Assembly (NCBI GenBank): GCA_022867625.1
Contig: JALIFM010000002.1
Location: 1 to 64,000 of the forward strand
DNA from: Lachnospiraceae bacterium NSJ-143
GTDB lineage: Bacteria; Bacillota; Clostridia; Lachnospirales; Anaerotignaceae
Length of the DNA: 64,000 nt
Reading direction: 5' to 3'
A program made the translations under genes and the position numbers. This document shows positions 16,320-24,088 of the stretch, piece after piece. Each line of letters opens with the position of its first letter. The first letter of the stretch is position 1. Below the pieces are notes generated by a model. That model was not told the DNA's origin, searched no databases, and saw only the letters and a list, made by a program, of their open reading frames with translations.

Positions 16320-16913
16320 ATGGATGAAATGAAAATAGCATGTGCTGTAACCGGACACAGGCCGAGCCGTTTTAAATTCAAATACGATGAGGAAGACGGT
16401 CTGTGTAAAAGAATTAAAAAACAAATGCAATTACAATTTTTAACTCTGTTAAGAAATGGCGTGACACGGTTTTATGTGGGAGGCGCTGAGGGAGTGGACA
16501 TGTGGGCGGCAGAGCTTCTGCTGCAGATGAAGAATGAAAAAGAGTTTGAGCAGTTGGAGCTAATCACTGTTATCTCATTCAAAGGCTATGACAGCAAATG
16601 GAAGGATGGGAATACAAAAAGCAGGATGCAGGCCATTTTAAAGGATTGTGATGAGATAGAATATATGGACAACTTACCTTTAACAGCTGGAGAATATTAT
16701 ATAAAAAGAAATTATTACATGGTAGACCATTCCAAATATCTGTTGGCTGTTTATGACAACAGCAAAAAAATGGCGCGCAGCGGTACCATGCAGACCGTCA
16801 ACTATGCGATAAAAAAAGGGTTGACAGTTATCTTTATTAATCCGGAAACAGCAGAGGCAACTGTGCAGGAGGGGGGAAGGTATGGAAAAGGTATTAAAAA
16901 GTATAGATTATAA
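16320..16913 (+). CDS. SLOG-family protein (DUF1273/YpsA-like)
   Basis: This 197-aa protein has the SLOG Rossmann-like fold: the CAVTGHRPSRFKFKYDEEDG start, YVGGAEGVDMWAAELLL with the GGAxGVD nucleotide-binding loop near residues 55-61, and YYIKRNYYMVDHSKYLLAVYD toward the end. SLOG proteins bind nucleotide-derived ligands and some take part in immunity or DNA uptake. They are common in clostridial conjugative elements. It overlaps the next gene by 32 nt. A second SLOG domain, fused to a DNA-binding domain, is encoded two genes further on. Confidence 0.85.
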   Translation: MDEMKIACAVTGHRPSRFKFKYDEEDGLCKRIKKQMQLQFLTLLRNGVTRFYVGGAEGVDMWAAELLLQMKNEKEFEQLELITVISFKGYDSKWKDGNTKSRMQAILKDCDEIEYMDNLPLTAGEYYIKRNYYMVDHSKYLLAVYDNSKKMARSGTMQTVNYAIKKGLTVIFINPETAEATVQEGGRYGKGIKKYRL

Positions 16914-17343
16914 AGCAGCCGGGGAAGAAGCACTGAAAAAATATCTGGAGGAACTGAACAGCAGGACACCGGAGGAAGTGCTGTATGATGCAGAAAAAAC
17001 CAGAAGCGGTTTGAAAAGGCTTTTAAAATCCCTGGATGCCCATAAGAAAATAGAGAATCCAAATTTTCTGACACCGGAGGACTTTTATAAGATTGGAGCT
17101 GACGCACAGTTGGCGGCAGATATCAATGAGGCTGTCATAGATTTTGCAGTAGATGATAAAACACAGCAGGGGATAATACGGCTAAGCTGTGACAGATTTT
17201 TTCTCTCCGGCAGAGCATGCATAAATTTTGCCTGTCTGTGTATGGATTATGAGAATCTGGAAATCTCATATGATGAAAAACAGCAGCTTTGCATTGAAAT
17301 TAGAGTGGGCAATGTTGATTTAAGAGGTACGGAGTATGAATAA
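16882..17343 (+). CDS. Hypothetical protein between two SLOG genes
   Basis: This 153-aa soluble protein starts behind GGGGGGAAGG and overlaps both neighbours (32 nt upstream, 8 nt downstream), so it is made with them. The N-terminal 60 residues are charged and helical (KAAGEEALKKYLEELNSRTP), and the C-terminal half looks alpha/beta. Its family is not recognised. The tight coupling to the two SLOG genes suggests a shared task. Confidence 0.65.
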   Translation: MEKVLKSIDYKAAGEEALKKYLEELNSRTPEEVLYDAEKTRSGLKRLLKSLDAHKKIENPNFLTPEDFYKIGADAQLAADINEAVIDFAVDDKTQQGIIRLSCDRFFLSGRACINFACLCMDYENLEISYDEKQQLCIEIRVGNVDLRGTEYE

Positions 17344-18166
17344 GACTTGTATTTGTATCGGGCATGAACAGGCTGAACTGGGGGATACTGACTTTTGTGA
17401 TATGCTAAAAATGCGACTGAAAAAAGAAATTATAAGTGTTATTGAACAGGGCACAGTAGATTTTTATACAGATTTGAAAAAAGGCACTGGCATGTGGGCT
17501 GCTAACATGATAATGGAATTGAAGGAACAGTATCCTGATTTGTCATTGACTCCAATTTTATCCTATCCCGGTCAAATTGAACAAATGAAGAAAAAAGAAA
17601 GAGAAGAAATTGAGTGCATCTTATCAAAATGTGCTCCTGCAAAGTATGTCGACACTGAGAAGAATACGATGTTTAATAGTCAAGAACTTAGATATTATAT
17701 ATCTGAAAACATTGATACCATTATCGCAATTTACAGTCAAGATAAATATAAAAGCTCCAGAACAGGAATTATTGTCAGACGCGCAAATTTTTTTGGTAAG
17801 GAAATCAGAATCATAGATCCGTACTCCGATAAAGAGGATATTGCTGTACAGCATCCTGTATTTCCAAATATACTGCGTGATCTAAGAATGAAATCAGGAC
17901 TTTCGCAAAAAAAATTGTCACAAGCAATTGGATTCACCAATTACAGTGTTGTGTCTTTGCTGGAATCGGGCAAGAGAAGCCAGACAACCGATGATTTGAT
18001 AAGATTATCGAATTATTTCGGAATTTCTGTCGATACTTTGTTAGGAATAAAGCAGGAGCTTAGTGTTCCACAATGGCTGCGTGACAGCTATCAGAAGCTC
18101 ACGGTGGAAGAAAAAAAGTCTTTACAGACATTAATCTGTTCCATGACAGATAACAGAATTAAATAG
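17336..18166 (+). CDS. SLOG-like domain fused to XRE DNA-binding domain
   Basis: This 276-aa protein has two parts. Residues 1-170 resemble the SLOG fold of the protein encoded at 16320-16913: a degenerate CICIGHEQAELGD start, TVDFYTDLKKGTGMWAANMI in place of the GGAEGVD loop, and RYYISENIDTIIAIYSQDKY matching its YMVDHSKYLLAVYD region. Residues 180-240 form a Cro/CI helix-turn-helix (LRDLRMKSGLSQKKLSQAIG). It looks like a one-component regulator in which a nucleotide-binding-type domain, with its glycine loop altered, controls DNA binding. It is the last gene before a terminator. Function is inferred from architecture only. Confidence 0.78.
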   Translation: MNKTCICIGHEQAELGDTDFCDMLKMRLKKEIISVIEQGTVDFYTDLKKGTGMWAANMIMELKEQYPDLSLTPILSYPGQIEQMKKKEREEIECILSKCAPAKYVDTEKNTMFNSQELRYYISENIDTIIAIYSQDKYKSSRTGIIVRRANFFGKEIRIIDPYSDKEDIAVQHPVFPNILRDLRMKSGLSQKKLSQAIGFTNYSVVSLLESGKRSQTTDDLIRLSNYFGISVDTLLGIKQELSVPQWLRDSYQKLTVEEKKSLQTLICSMTDNRIK

Positions 18167-18176
18167 GATATTCAGT

Positions 18177-18210
18177 AAAAAAGCAGGGAAATGAATCCCC
18201 TGCTTTTTTT
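18177..18210 (+). terminator. Rho-independent terminator
   Basis: AAAAGCAGGG and CCCTGCTTTT flank an 11-nt loop and run into a T-tract, ending the SLOG-gene unit. Confidence 0.88.
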
Positions 18211-18446
18211 GTAGCTATATGTGGAAATTTACGGTTAAAGCTCGATAAATTATGGGTATTTTTTTCTGTTATGTGACATAATGTGCAGTCCATTTCAGAT
18301 ACAATAAATATAAAAAAAAGATAAAGGATTTTATTATCTGATAAATACCAAAGAAATTATTATACTTTATTGTCATAATTAATTGCTGAAACATGCACAA
18401 AGGCCAAGGTTGATAATATGGAAACGCGCGAATAAGTAAATTAGCA

Positions 18447-18492
18447 TCAGCCGTAAATTTCCGCATCGGGAATTGTGCGGCTGATTTTTTTT
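18447..18492 (+). terminator. Terminator-like hairpin in leader region
   Basis: TCAGCCG (18447-18453) pairs with CGGCTGA (18478-18484), and inside it AATTTCC pairs with GGGAATT around the loop GCATC. TTTTTTTT follows. The stretch 18211-18680 has no gene; it holds this hairpin and the one at 18568-18596, so it looks like an untranslated leader with two successive attenuator-like terminators. Confidence 0.65.
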
Positions 18493-18567
18493 CGACGTTT
18501 TCTTACATTTATTTCGATTACCACCCCATAGGGAATAATTACTTCTGTATATATTTATGTCCAAAAG

Positions 18568-18596
18568 GCACGCCTGTTTTTCAGGCGTGCTTTTTT
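18568..18596 (+). terminator. Strong hairpin terminator upstream of sigma-like gene
   Basis: GCACGCCTG (18568-18576) and CAGGCGTGC (18582-18590) form a perfect 9-bp stem followed by TTTTTT. It is about 85 bp before the next start and could either end transcription from upstream or attenuate the gene downstream. Confidence 0.85.
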
Positions 18597-18680
18597 ATTG
18601 CAGATGCCGTTCCCCGCCATTTCCTCTGATTTAAGTTTGCGAGTTAAAAGATACCCAAATTTGAATTGGAGGTTTTACAT

Positions 18681-19098
18681 ATGGCAGAGAAGGGAAAAAA
18701 TTATTATTTAAAGGTTGATGGCAGAATGGTTCAGGTAGACCATCAGGTATACAGTATATACTACAAAATGTATGAAAAAGAAAAATACCTTGAAAAAGGA
18801 CAGGCAGCATGGCCTGATTTATTATGACAGCTGGGATACTGACAGCTCCCCGGGATGTGATTTTATTGCTGATTACAGCAGTGCGGAAGACCGCGCTGTT
18901 AATAAAATGTTCTCTGAAACTATATGGAAGTGTGTCGATGAGGCGGAAGATAAGTATGGAATCTGCAGGCTTGTTGCTGCAGGATTTACTGAAAGGGAAA
19001 TCGCACATATTTGCGGTATGTCTCAAGCTGCTGTTAACGGCAAAAAGCACAGACTCTTTTCAAAGATAAGAACGATTATGGTTGTAAAAAAATTTTAA
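18681..19098 (+). pseudogene. Frameshifted sigma-70 region-4-like regulator
   Basis: A gene starts MAEKGKNYYLKVDGRMVQVD behind TTGGAGG and continues as YYKMYEKEKYLEK. The frame then changes within an A-rich run at about 18788-18800, after which DRQHGLIYYDSWDTD and a C-terminal helix-turn-helix (GFTEREIAHICGMSQAAVNG) continue to 19098. The two halves together match the small sigma-factor-like proteins encoded near the recombination end of clostridial conjugative elements. The shift equals a net change of two missing (or one extra) bases. An indel is the simplest explanation; programmed frameshifting is less likely. Confidence 0.72.
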
Positions 19099-19122
19099 AA
19101 AATATGTAAAAATGTTATCAAA

Positions 19123-19163
19123 CCCCTTCACTTTTTCCTTTAAAGGTGAAGGGGTATTTTTTT
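19123..19163 (+). terminator. Rho-independent terminator
   Basis: CCCCTTCAC (19123-19131) pairs with GTGAAGGGG (19146-19154), also with an inner CTTTAAAG, followed by a T-tract. Hairpins of this kind commonly stand between the sigma-like gene and the recombinase gene of such elements. Confidence 0.85.
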
Positions 19164-19609
19164 ACCCTACTGTTCTTTGAAAACTATATATCCAGCAGCT
19201 AAATACATTAGTCTGTTCAGCCTGATGAGGGAGAGCGAAACAGATGGCGTGCCATGATGAAATTTCTGTAACGGGAATTGGAGTGAATTAAATATTACAT
19301 ATTCCGGCTGTGTGCGGAATATCGGAGCGATTAAAACCATTTGTTGTTTATCAAATAGGCCGGATAAACGCAAAGACCTGAACAGACCTATAATGATACT
19401 CCCGCCGAGTCTCAGACATCACAAAGACGGCGGCCTCCGTGATGGGGGAAGTGAAATTCCTGTGAGCGCATCAGCCTGTGCGCTGTTTAGCTGTGCCCAA
19501 TGCCAGGGTAGTAGTGTCGAATGCGGCATAACTTGAATCAGAGAAAACAGAAGGAACAGCCTGCGCCATACAGTAAGGTGTTTGGAGATGTGCCAACAGG
19601 CTGAGAAAT
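19164..19609 (+). other. Structured non-coding stretch before recombinase remnant
   Basis: No gene is seen here. The stretch is rich in hairpin-forming sequence. ACAGA (19240-19244) and TCTGT (19265-19269) flank ATGGC/GCCAT. CTGATGA (19222-19228) and GAAAC (19237-19241) resemble a hammerhead-ribozyme core. From about 19310, GTGTG followed by GC-rich segments, including GACGGCGGCCTCCG and GCGCATCAGCCTGTGCGC, resembles the 5' part of a group II intron. Neither identification is certain. An intron fragment would explain why the recombinase gene downstream lacks its first two thirds. Confidence 0.35.
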
Positions 19610-20113
19610 GGAACAAAAGACTGCAAAAACTCGCCAACATTGGAAGAAGCCAACCTTCATGAAGCCATATTGAACGCTATCAACAGCATTGTCAAAGACA
19701 AGGAGGAGTTTGCAGACGCTTTCCGGTATAATGTAATTAGAGTGCTGGGCAGCCATTCAAGTGGCGATTCCACATCAGAATATGATAAGGATATTGAAAG
19801 ACTGCAGAAAAAGGTAAAACTTCTAATAGAGGAGAATGCAGCCAACGGTGGGAACCTGAAAGCTTATGAGCCTGAGTACAAGAGGATATCTAAGCAAATA
19901 GAGGATTTACGCCTGAAAAAAGCGCAAGCGAATAACTCTAACAGAGCAAAAAAAGCACAGGAATATATGTCAAAAGTTTCATTTACTGTGACAGAATATG
20001 ACGATTGTCTGGTAAGGAGGCTCATCAGGCATATAAAAGTTATTAACGAATCAAAAATCGAAATATGTTTTAACTCAGGTATCGTAATACAGCAGAAAAT
20101 AGATTGTATTTAA
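19610..20113 (+). pseudogene. C-terminal stump of large serine recombinase
   Basis: The translation from about 19610 reads KDCKNSPTLEEANLHEAI and then a coiled-coil region (DKDIERLQKKVKLLIEEN, RISKQIEDLRLKKAQ) and a final VRRLIRHIKVINESKIEI block. This is the zinc-ribbon-proximal, coiled-coil and C-terminal part of large serine recombinases (resolvase/TnpX type) that excise and integrate conjugative elements. Only some 165 of about 550 residues remain. The catalytic serine domain and most of the recombinase domain are lost. The element therefore cannot excise with its own enzyme. Confidence 0.8.
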
Positions 20114-20140
20114 AACATAGGGTTTAATTTTAAATAGATT

Positions 20141-20669
20141 GCTCTCAGCTTAAAAACTGAGAGCTTAAACTTTTCACAGTCACCGTATATAAGTAAGCAG
20201 AAGTTGAATTTAAGTCGAATACTGATAATGCGATGTTAATAAAAGAAATTGTCAAGAGAAAAGCCCTTGAAAAAATTCAAGAGCTTTTCTGTTGGTGATT
20301 TACTGCATTTACTGCCAGTACGAATAACTGGTAAAAATCCAACCTATTCTTATAACAAGGGGGTACCCTGTCTTACTGGCATGCTTATTAAATCATCAGG
20401 GAGGCTTGACGATACAGAATAGATGCCGAATTGTGGTTTGAATGCCAAAATAAGGGTTTTAACCACAATGGGTATCGGAAAGAAATCCGGCAGCGGAGCT
20501 GTTTTTGCGGAGCAAAAATACTGAATGGCTGTGGTCTGCAAGAAAAACAATCGGTTTTTACACTGAAAATAGAGTGACATTGATTTTCTCTGTTTTCGCA
20601 GATGGGAGATTAGAATTAAAGAAAGAATAGGGATTAAAAGCGATATGGCTGAAAAGTCATGCCGCTTTT
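20141..20669. other. Intergenic stretch with three hairpins, no gene
   Basis: Between the recombinase stump and 20917 no convincing gene is found. Three terminator-like hairpins are present: GCTCTCAG/CTGAGAGC (20141-20164), an AAAAGC..CTTGAA/TTCAAG..GCTTTT stem (20259-20287) and AAAAGCG/CGCTTTT with an inner ATGGCT/AGTCAT stem (20636-20669). The element's right end is probably in this stretch, but no attachment repeat could be recognised. Confidence 0.5.
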
Positions 20670-20916
20670 TTTACTACAGAAATGAAAAGTCTGACAGAAG
20701 CCCAGAACAGCCTCGGATTTTAGTAACCTGAATAAGTAAAAATTAAAAAAATCTGTAAGGTTGTGTGGACAGGTATGAGCAGCCGCAGTATCTGCTGAAA
20801 AAATTGAACATATAAATTAATATATATTAATGCCAATTCATATATATTCATATAAAACAACTTGAGATTTACAAACAAATATGGCATACTAAAAACCTGA
20901 GACAGGAGGTTCAGAT

Positions 20917-21126
20917 ATGAATATAAATATTTCAGATAAATGGGTGAGTATTGAATTTGCCGCCGATTACCTTGATGTAAGTCAGGACACAATCAGAAAC
21001 TGGATAAAAAAAGAAAGTGGTATTCCAGCTCATAAGATTGGGAAGCAATGGAAGTTCAAGTTTTCGGAGCTTGACGAATGGGTTAAGAGCGGAAAAAGCG
21101 CTTATACAGAAGGAGAAACAAAATGA
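20917..21126 (+). CDS. Small MerR/excisionase-type HTH protein
   Basis: This 69-aa protein is a single HTH_17 domain: WVSIEFAADYLDVSQDTIRN followed by IPAHKIGKQWKFKFSELDEWVKS. AGGAGG seven bases upstream is strong. Its last four bases (ATGA) overlap the next methyltransferase gene. Such proteins serve as excisionases or, as here at the head of a restriction-modification locus, may act as the controller that delays endonuclease expression. The latter is inferred from position. Confidence 0.83.
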   Translation: MNINISDKWVSIEFAADYLDVSQDTIRNWIKKESGIPAHKIGKQWKFKFSELDEWVKSGKSAYTEGETK

Positions 21127-22160
21127 GATTCATAGGCTGCAAAACACTTTTATTAGATAAAATAAAAGAAGTTATAGATGAAAATGTGCATGATGCAAGT
21201 ACATTCTGTGATATTTTTTCTGGAACATCTGTTGTATCGAGATATTTTAAACAGTGGTATGAAATTACATCAAATGATATTTTGTATTTTTCATATATTT
21301 TACAGAGGGCAACTGTCGAAAATGATGCGATACCGTCATTTTCAAATTTAAAACCATTGGGAATTATTGACCCCGTACAATATTTAAATGAAATGAATAT
21401 ATCTGAAATGGAAATTTTAGAACAGGAAAAACGTTTTTTCCAGAATACATACGCCCCGAAGGGTGGAAGAATGTATGTCAATGATGAAAATGCCCTGAGA
21501 ATAGATTATGCTCGAAATACCGTTGAAAACTGGCATGAATTAAATTTGATTAATGATGATGAATATTATTATTTAGTTGCCTGTATAGTTGAGGGTATTC
21601 CGTTTGTTTCTAATATATCCGGCACATATGGAGCATTTCACAAGGAATGGGAAAGACGTTCTTATAAAAAATTCGAGCTTTTTAGACTTGATGTATTAAC
21701 CAATGGAAAGAATAACAGAAGCTTCAATGAAGATGGAGTGGAACTCTTAAAAAGGATAGCTGGAGATATTTTGTATATTGACCCGCCTTATAATGGAAGG
21801 CAGTATTTGCCCAATTATCATGTTTTAGAAACAGCAGCAAAGTATGATTTTCCGGAGGTAAGGGGGATAACAGCACAAAGGCCATATGAGAATAACAAGT
21901 CGGATTTTTGCCTGAAGGGCAAAGTTATTGAGGCCTTTTCAAATTTAATGGAGAATGCTGACTATGAGCACATCATTCTGAGCTATAGTACAGATGGCCT
22001 TATGTCTGTAAAAGACATAGAAGCCATAATGAAAAAATACGGTATTGCACAGACATTTAAAATATATGAAATACCACATAGAAGGTATAAGAGCAGGACA
22101 CAGGGAGAGAAAGATGAGTTGAAGGAGTTACTTGTATATGTGCGCAAAGCAAAAGAGTGA
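21123..22160 (+). CDS. DNA adenine methyltransferase, D12 class (first of three)
   Basis: This 345-aa protein has the RFIGCKTLLLDKIKEVI start and DIFSGTSVVSRYFK (SAM motif I, near residues 29-42), with catalytic DPPYNGRQY near 220-228. It is of the N6-adenine type. Compared with Dam it has a longer central domain that would carry the target-recognition residues. It overlaps the HTH gene before it and the second methylase after it, so three methylases are co-expressed. It probably methylates one strand or one adenine of the site cut by the endonuclease encoded at 24089-25486. Confidence 0.88.
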   Translation: MRFIGCKTLLLDKIKEVIDENVHDASTFCDIFSGTSVVSRYFKQWYEITSNDILYFSYILQRATVENDAIPSFSNLKPLGIIDPVQYLNEMNISEMEILEQEKRFFQNTYAPKGGRMYVNDENALRIDYARNTVENWHELNLINDDEYYYLVACIVEGIPFVSNISGTYGAFHKEWERRSYKKFELFRLDVLTNGKNNRSFNEDGVELLKRIAGDILYIDPPYNGRQYLPNYHVLETAAKYDFPEVRGITAQRPYENNKSDFCLKGKVIEAFSNLMENADYEHIILSYSTDGLMSVKDIEAIMKKYGIAQTFKIYEIPHRRYKSRTQGEKDELKELLVYVRKAKE

Positions 22161-23052
22161 TAAATATATAAAGAGCCCTCTTAATTATACCGGAGGAAAA
22201 TATAAAATTCTTGCTCCAATATATGATATCCTGCCTGAGCAAGTTGAAACATTTGTTGATTTATTTGCAGGCGGATTTAATGTCGGAATAAATGCCAAGG
22301 CTGCAAATATCGTTTGCAATGACCAAATCAGCTATATTATTGACCTGTACAGGTATTTTCAGGAGCATTCAACAGAAACTCTTATTTTGGAAATTAATAA
22401 GAGAATCAGCGAGTTTGAATTATCACAACAGAATGCAGCTGGATATAATAGTTTAAGAAAAAGATACAACCAAAGCAAAGATATTATCGATTTTTTTGTT
22501 TTAATATGTTTCGCTTTTAACCATCAGATTAGATTTAACAATAAACATCAGTTTAACACCCCCTTTGGAAAAGAACGAAGCAGCTACAATCAAAGTATTG
22601 AGAACAACTTGATTTTATTCTGTAATGCCATACATTCAAAGAAAATTCAGTTTCTTAATAAGGATTTCCTATCTGTTGATTTGTCTTTATTGGGAAAAAA
22701 TGACCTTGTTTACTGCGACCCGCCATACTTGATTTCTACAGGGTCTTATAATGATGGTAAGCGTGGATTTAAGGACTGGACTGAAAGTGAGGAAAGGCAG
22801 CTGCTTAATCTTCTTGACAGAATTGATTCACAGGGCGTTATGTTTGCTTTATCGAATGTGGTTTATCATAAAGGGATGTCAAATGAGATTCTGATAGAAT
22901 GGAGCAAGAAATATGTAGTTAATTATATTGATAAGTCATATTCTAATTGCAGCTACCATTTTAAAGACAGAAACGCAAAAACTGTGGAGGTTCTCATAAC
23001 AAATTTTGAAAGGAGAAAGCCGGATTGTCAACAATTAAGCCTGCGGCTATAG
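22138..23052 (+). CDS. DNA adenine methyltransferase, D12 class (second of three)
   Basis: This 304-aa enzyme resembles the Dam/DpnII-A group: SPLNYTGGKYKILAPIYDIL, then FVDLFAGGFNVGINA (motif I), and DLVYCDPPYLISTGSYND (motif IV). The C-terminal KDRNAKTVEVLITNF block is typical. ATG 22138 is chosen because AGGAG lies 10 nt upstream; TTG 22132 is an alternative. It overlaps the first methylase by 23 nt and the third by 28 nt. Its sequence differs enough from the first methylase to suggest another target or strand. Confidence 0.9.
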   Translation: MCAKQKSDKYIKSPLNYTGGKYKILAPIYDILPEQVETFVDLFAGGFNVGINAKAANIVCNDQISYIIDLYRYFQEHSTETLILEINKRISEFELSQQNAAGYNSLRKRYNQSKDIIDFFVLICFAFNHQIRFNNKHQFNTPFGKERSSYNQSIENNLILFCNAIHSKKIQFLNKDFLSVDLSLLGKNDLVYCDPPYLISTGSYNDGKRGFKDWTESEERQLLNLLDRIDSQGVMFALSNVVYHKGMSNEILIEWSKKYVVNYIDKSYSNCSYHFKDRNAKTVEVLITNFERRKPDCQQLSLRL

Positions 23053-24035
23053 CACTGTACAGCGAGTCTGAAAAATTTCTTGATGTTTATCCGGAGTATA
23101 ATCTTTCTGAGCTGCCGCAGTGGGTTCAGGATAATATTCAAGAGGCAAGAGTTTATGGTAATAAGAAAAGGGGTGTTATTTTATCTGACGGGAGAAAGTA
23201 TCATCTTGACAATAAATTAAATGATATGACGGGCAGAGAATGGACTTTTTTCATTAACTCGGTTTTTTCAACACACTATCCCACAAGAGGTGCAGAAAGC
23301 TATGCGCATGAAATCAGAAAAATACACCCATCGCCAAAGCCACCGCAATTAATGAGGGATTTGATATACTTCTTTACAAAGGAAGGTGAGCTTGTATTTG
23401 ATTCATTTGCGGGCGTTGGAGGCAGCCTGCTTGGGGCTGCGCTTTGTAACAGAAGGGCTGCCGGGATAGATTTAAATCAAGAATACCTAAATGCTTATGC
23501 TCAGGCAGCGCAAAAGCTTGATTTACAAGTGTATCCTACTATCTGTGGAGACTGTATCCAGGTGCTCCAAAATGATATGCTTATGGGTGAACTGACAGGA
23601 AACCAAAAAATCAGTCTTTGCCTTATTGACCCGCCATACGCAAATATGATGAGCAAAAAAAAGACCGGGGCAGATACGTACGTTTATGGCGATATCGCAA
23701 CGCCATTTACTAACGAAGCCGCTGACCTTGGAAACATGGAACGGCCAGACTTTCTTGAAGCATTAAGAAAATCAGTAGAGTTAGTGCTCACGCATATGAA
23801 ACCGGAAGGCTATGTGATTGTTTTTATTAAGGATTTGCAGCCTCAGAAAAAAGAAATAAATCTCCTTCATGCTGAAGTTATAAGTGAGCTGAATAAAATT
23901 CCAAAATTATATTACAAAGGGATGAAAATATGGGCGGATGAATCCGCCAAGCTATATCCGTATGGATATCCGTTCAGCTTTGTTGCAAACCAAATCCACC
24001 AGTATATACTTGTATTTAGAAAAGAGAAGCGGTAA
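23025..24035 (+). CDS. DNA methyltransferase, N6_N4 type (third of three)
   Basis: This 336-aa methyltransferase has HPSPKPPQLMRDLIYFFTKEG, then LVFDSFAGVGGSLLGAALC (motif I, near residues 125-143), then LIDPPYANMMSKK (motif IV, near 202-210). This is the amino-methyltransferase family that modifies adenine N6 or cytosine N4. A TTG start at 23025 is supported by AAAGGAG eight bases upstream. The N-terminal 75 residues may contact DNA. The gene ends at a hairpin shared with the convergent endonuclease gene. Confidence 0.87.
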   Translation: MSTIKPAAIALYSESEKFLDVYPEYNLSELPQWVQDNIQEARVYGNKKRGVILSDGRKYHLDNKLNDMTGREWTFFINSVFSTHYPTRGAESYAHEIRKIHPSPKPPQLMRDLIYFFTKEGELVFDSFAGVGGSLLGAALCNRRAAGIDLNQEYLNAYAQAAQKLDLQVYPTICGDCIQVLQNDMLMGELTGNQKISLCLIDPPYANMMSKKKTGADTYVYGDIATPFTNEAADLGNMERPDFLEALRKSVELVLTHMKPEGYVIVFIKDLQPQKKEINLLHAEVISELNKIPKLYYKGMKIWADESAKLYPYGYPFSFVANQIHQYILVFRKEKR

Positions 24036-24056
24036 CGACTTACGCTTCTCTTTCTT
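24019..24056. terminator. Bidirectional terminator between methylase and endonuclease genes
   Basis: AAAGAGAAGCG (24021-24031) and CGCTTCTCTTT (24043-24053) form an 11-bp stem with A- and T-rich flanks on both sides, suited to stop transcription from both convergent genes. Confidence 0.82.
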
Positions 24057-24088
24057 TGCAGGCAGTTTTTGCTGTTGTTTTGTGTAAA

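Noticed and set aside
19312-19536. Plus-strand 74-codon frame in the structured non-coding stretch
   Set aside because: No ribosome binding site. The composition fits structured RNA rather than coding sequence.
20350-20580. Minus-strand 76-codon frame after the recombinase stump
   Set aside because: No binding site or family resemblance; probably chance in an AT-rich intergenic stretch.
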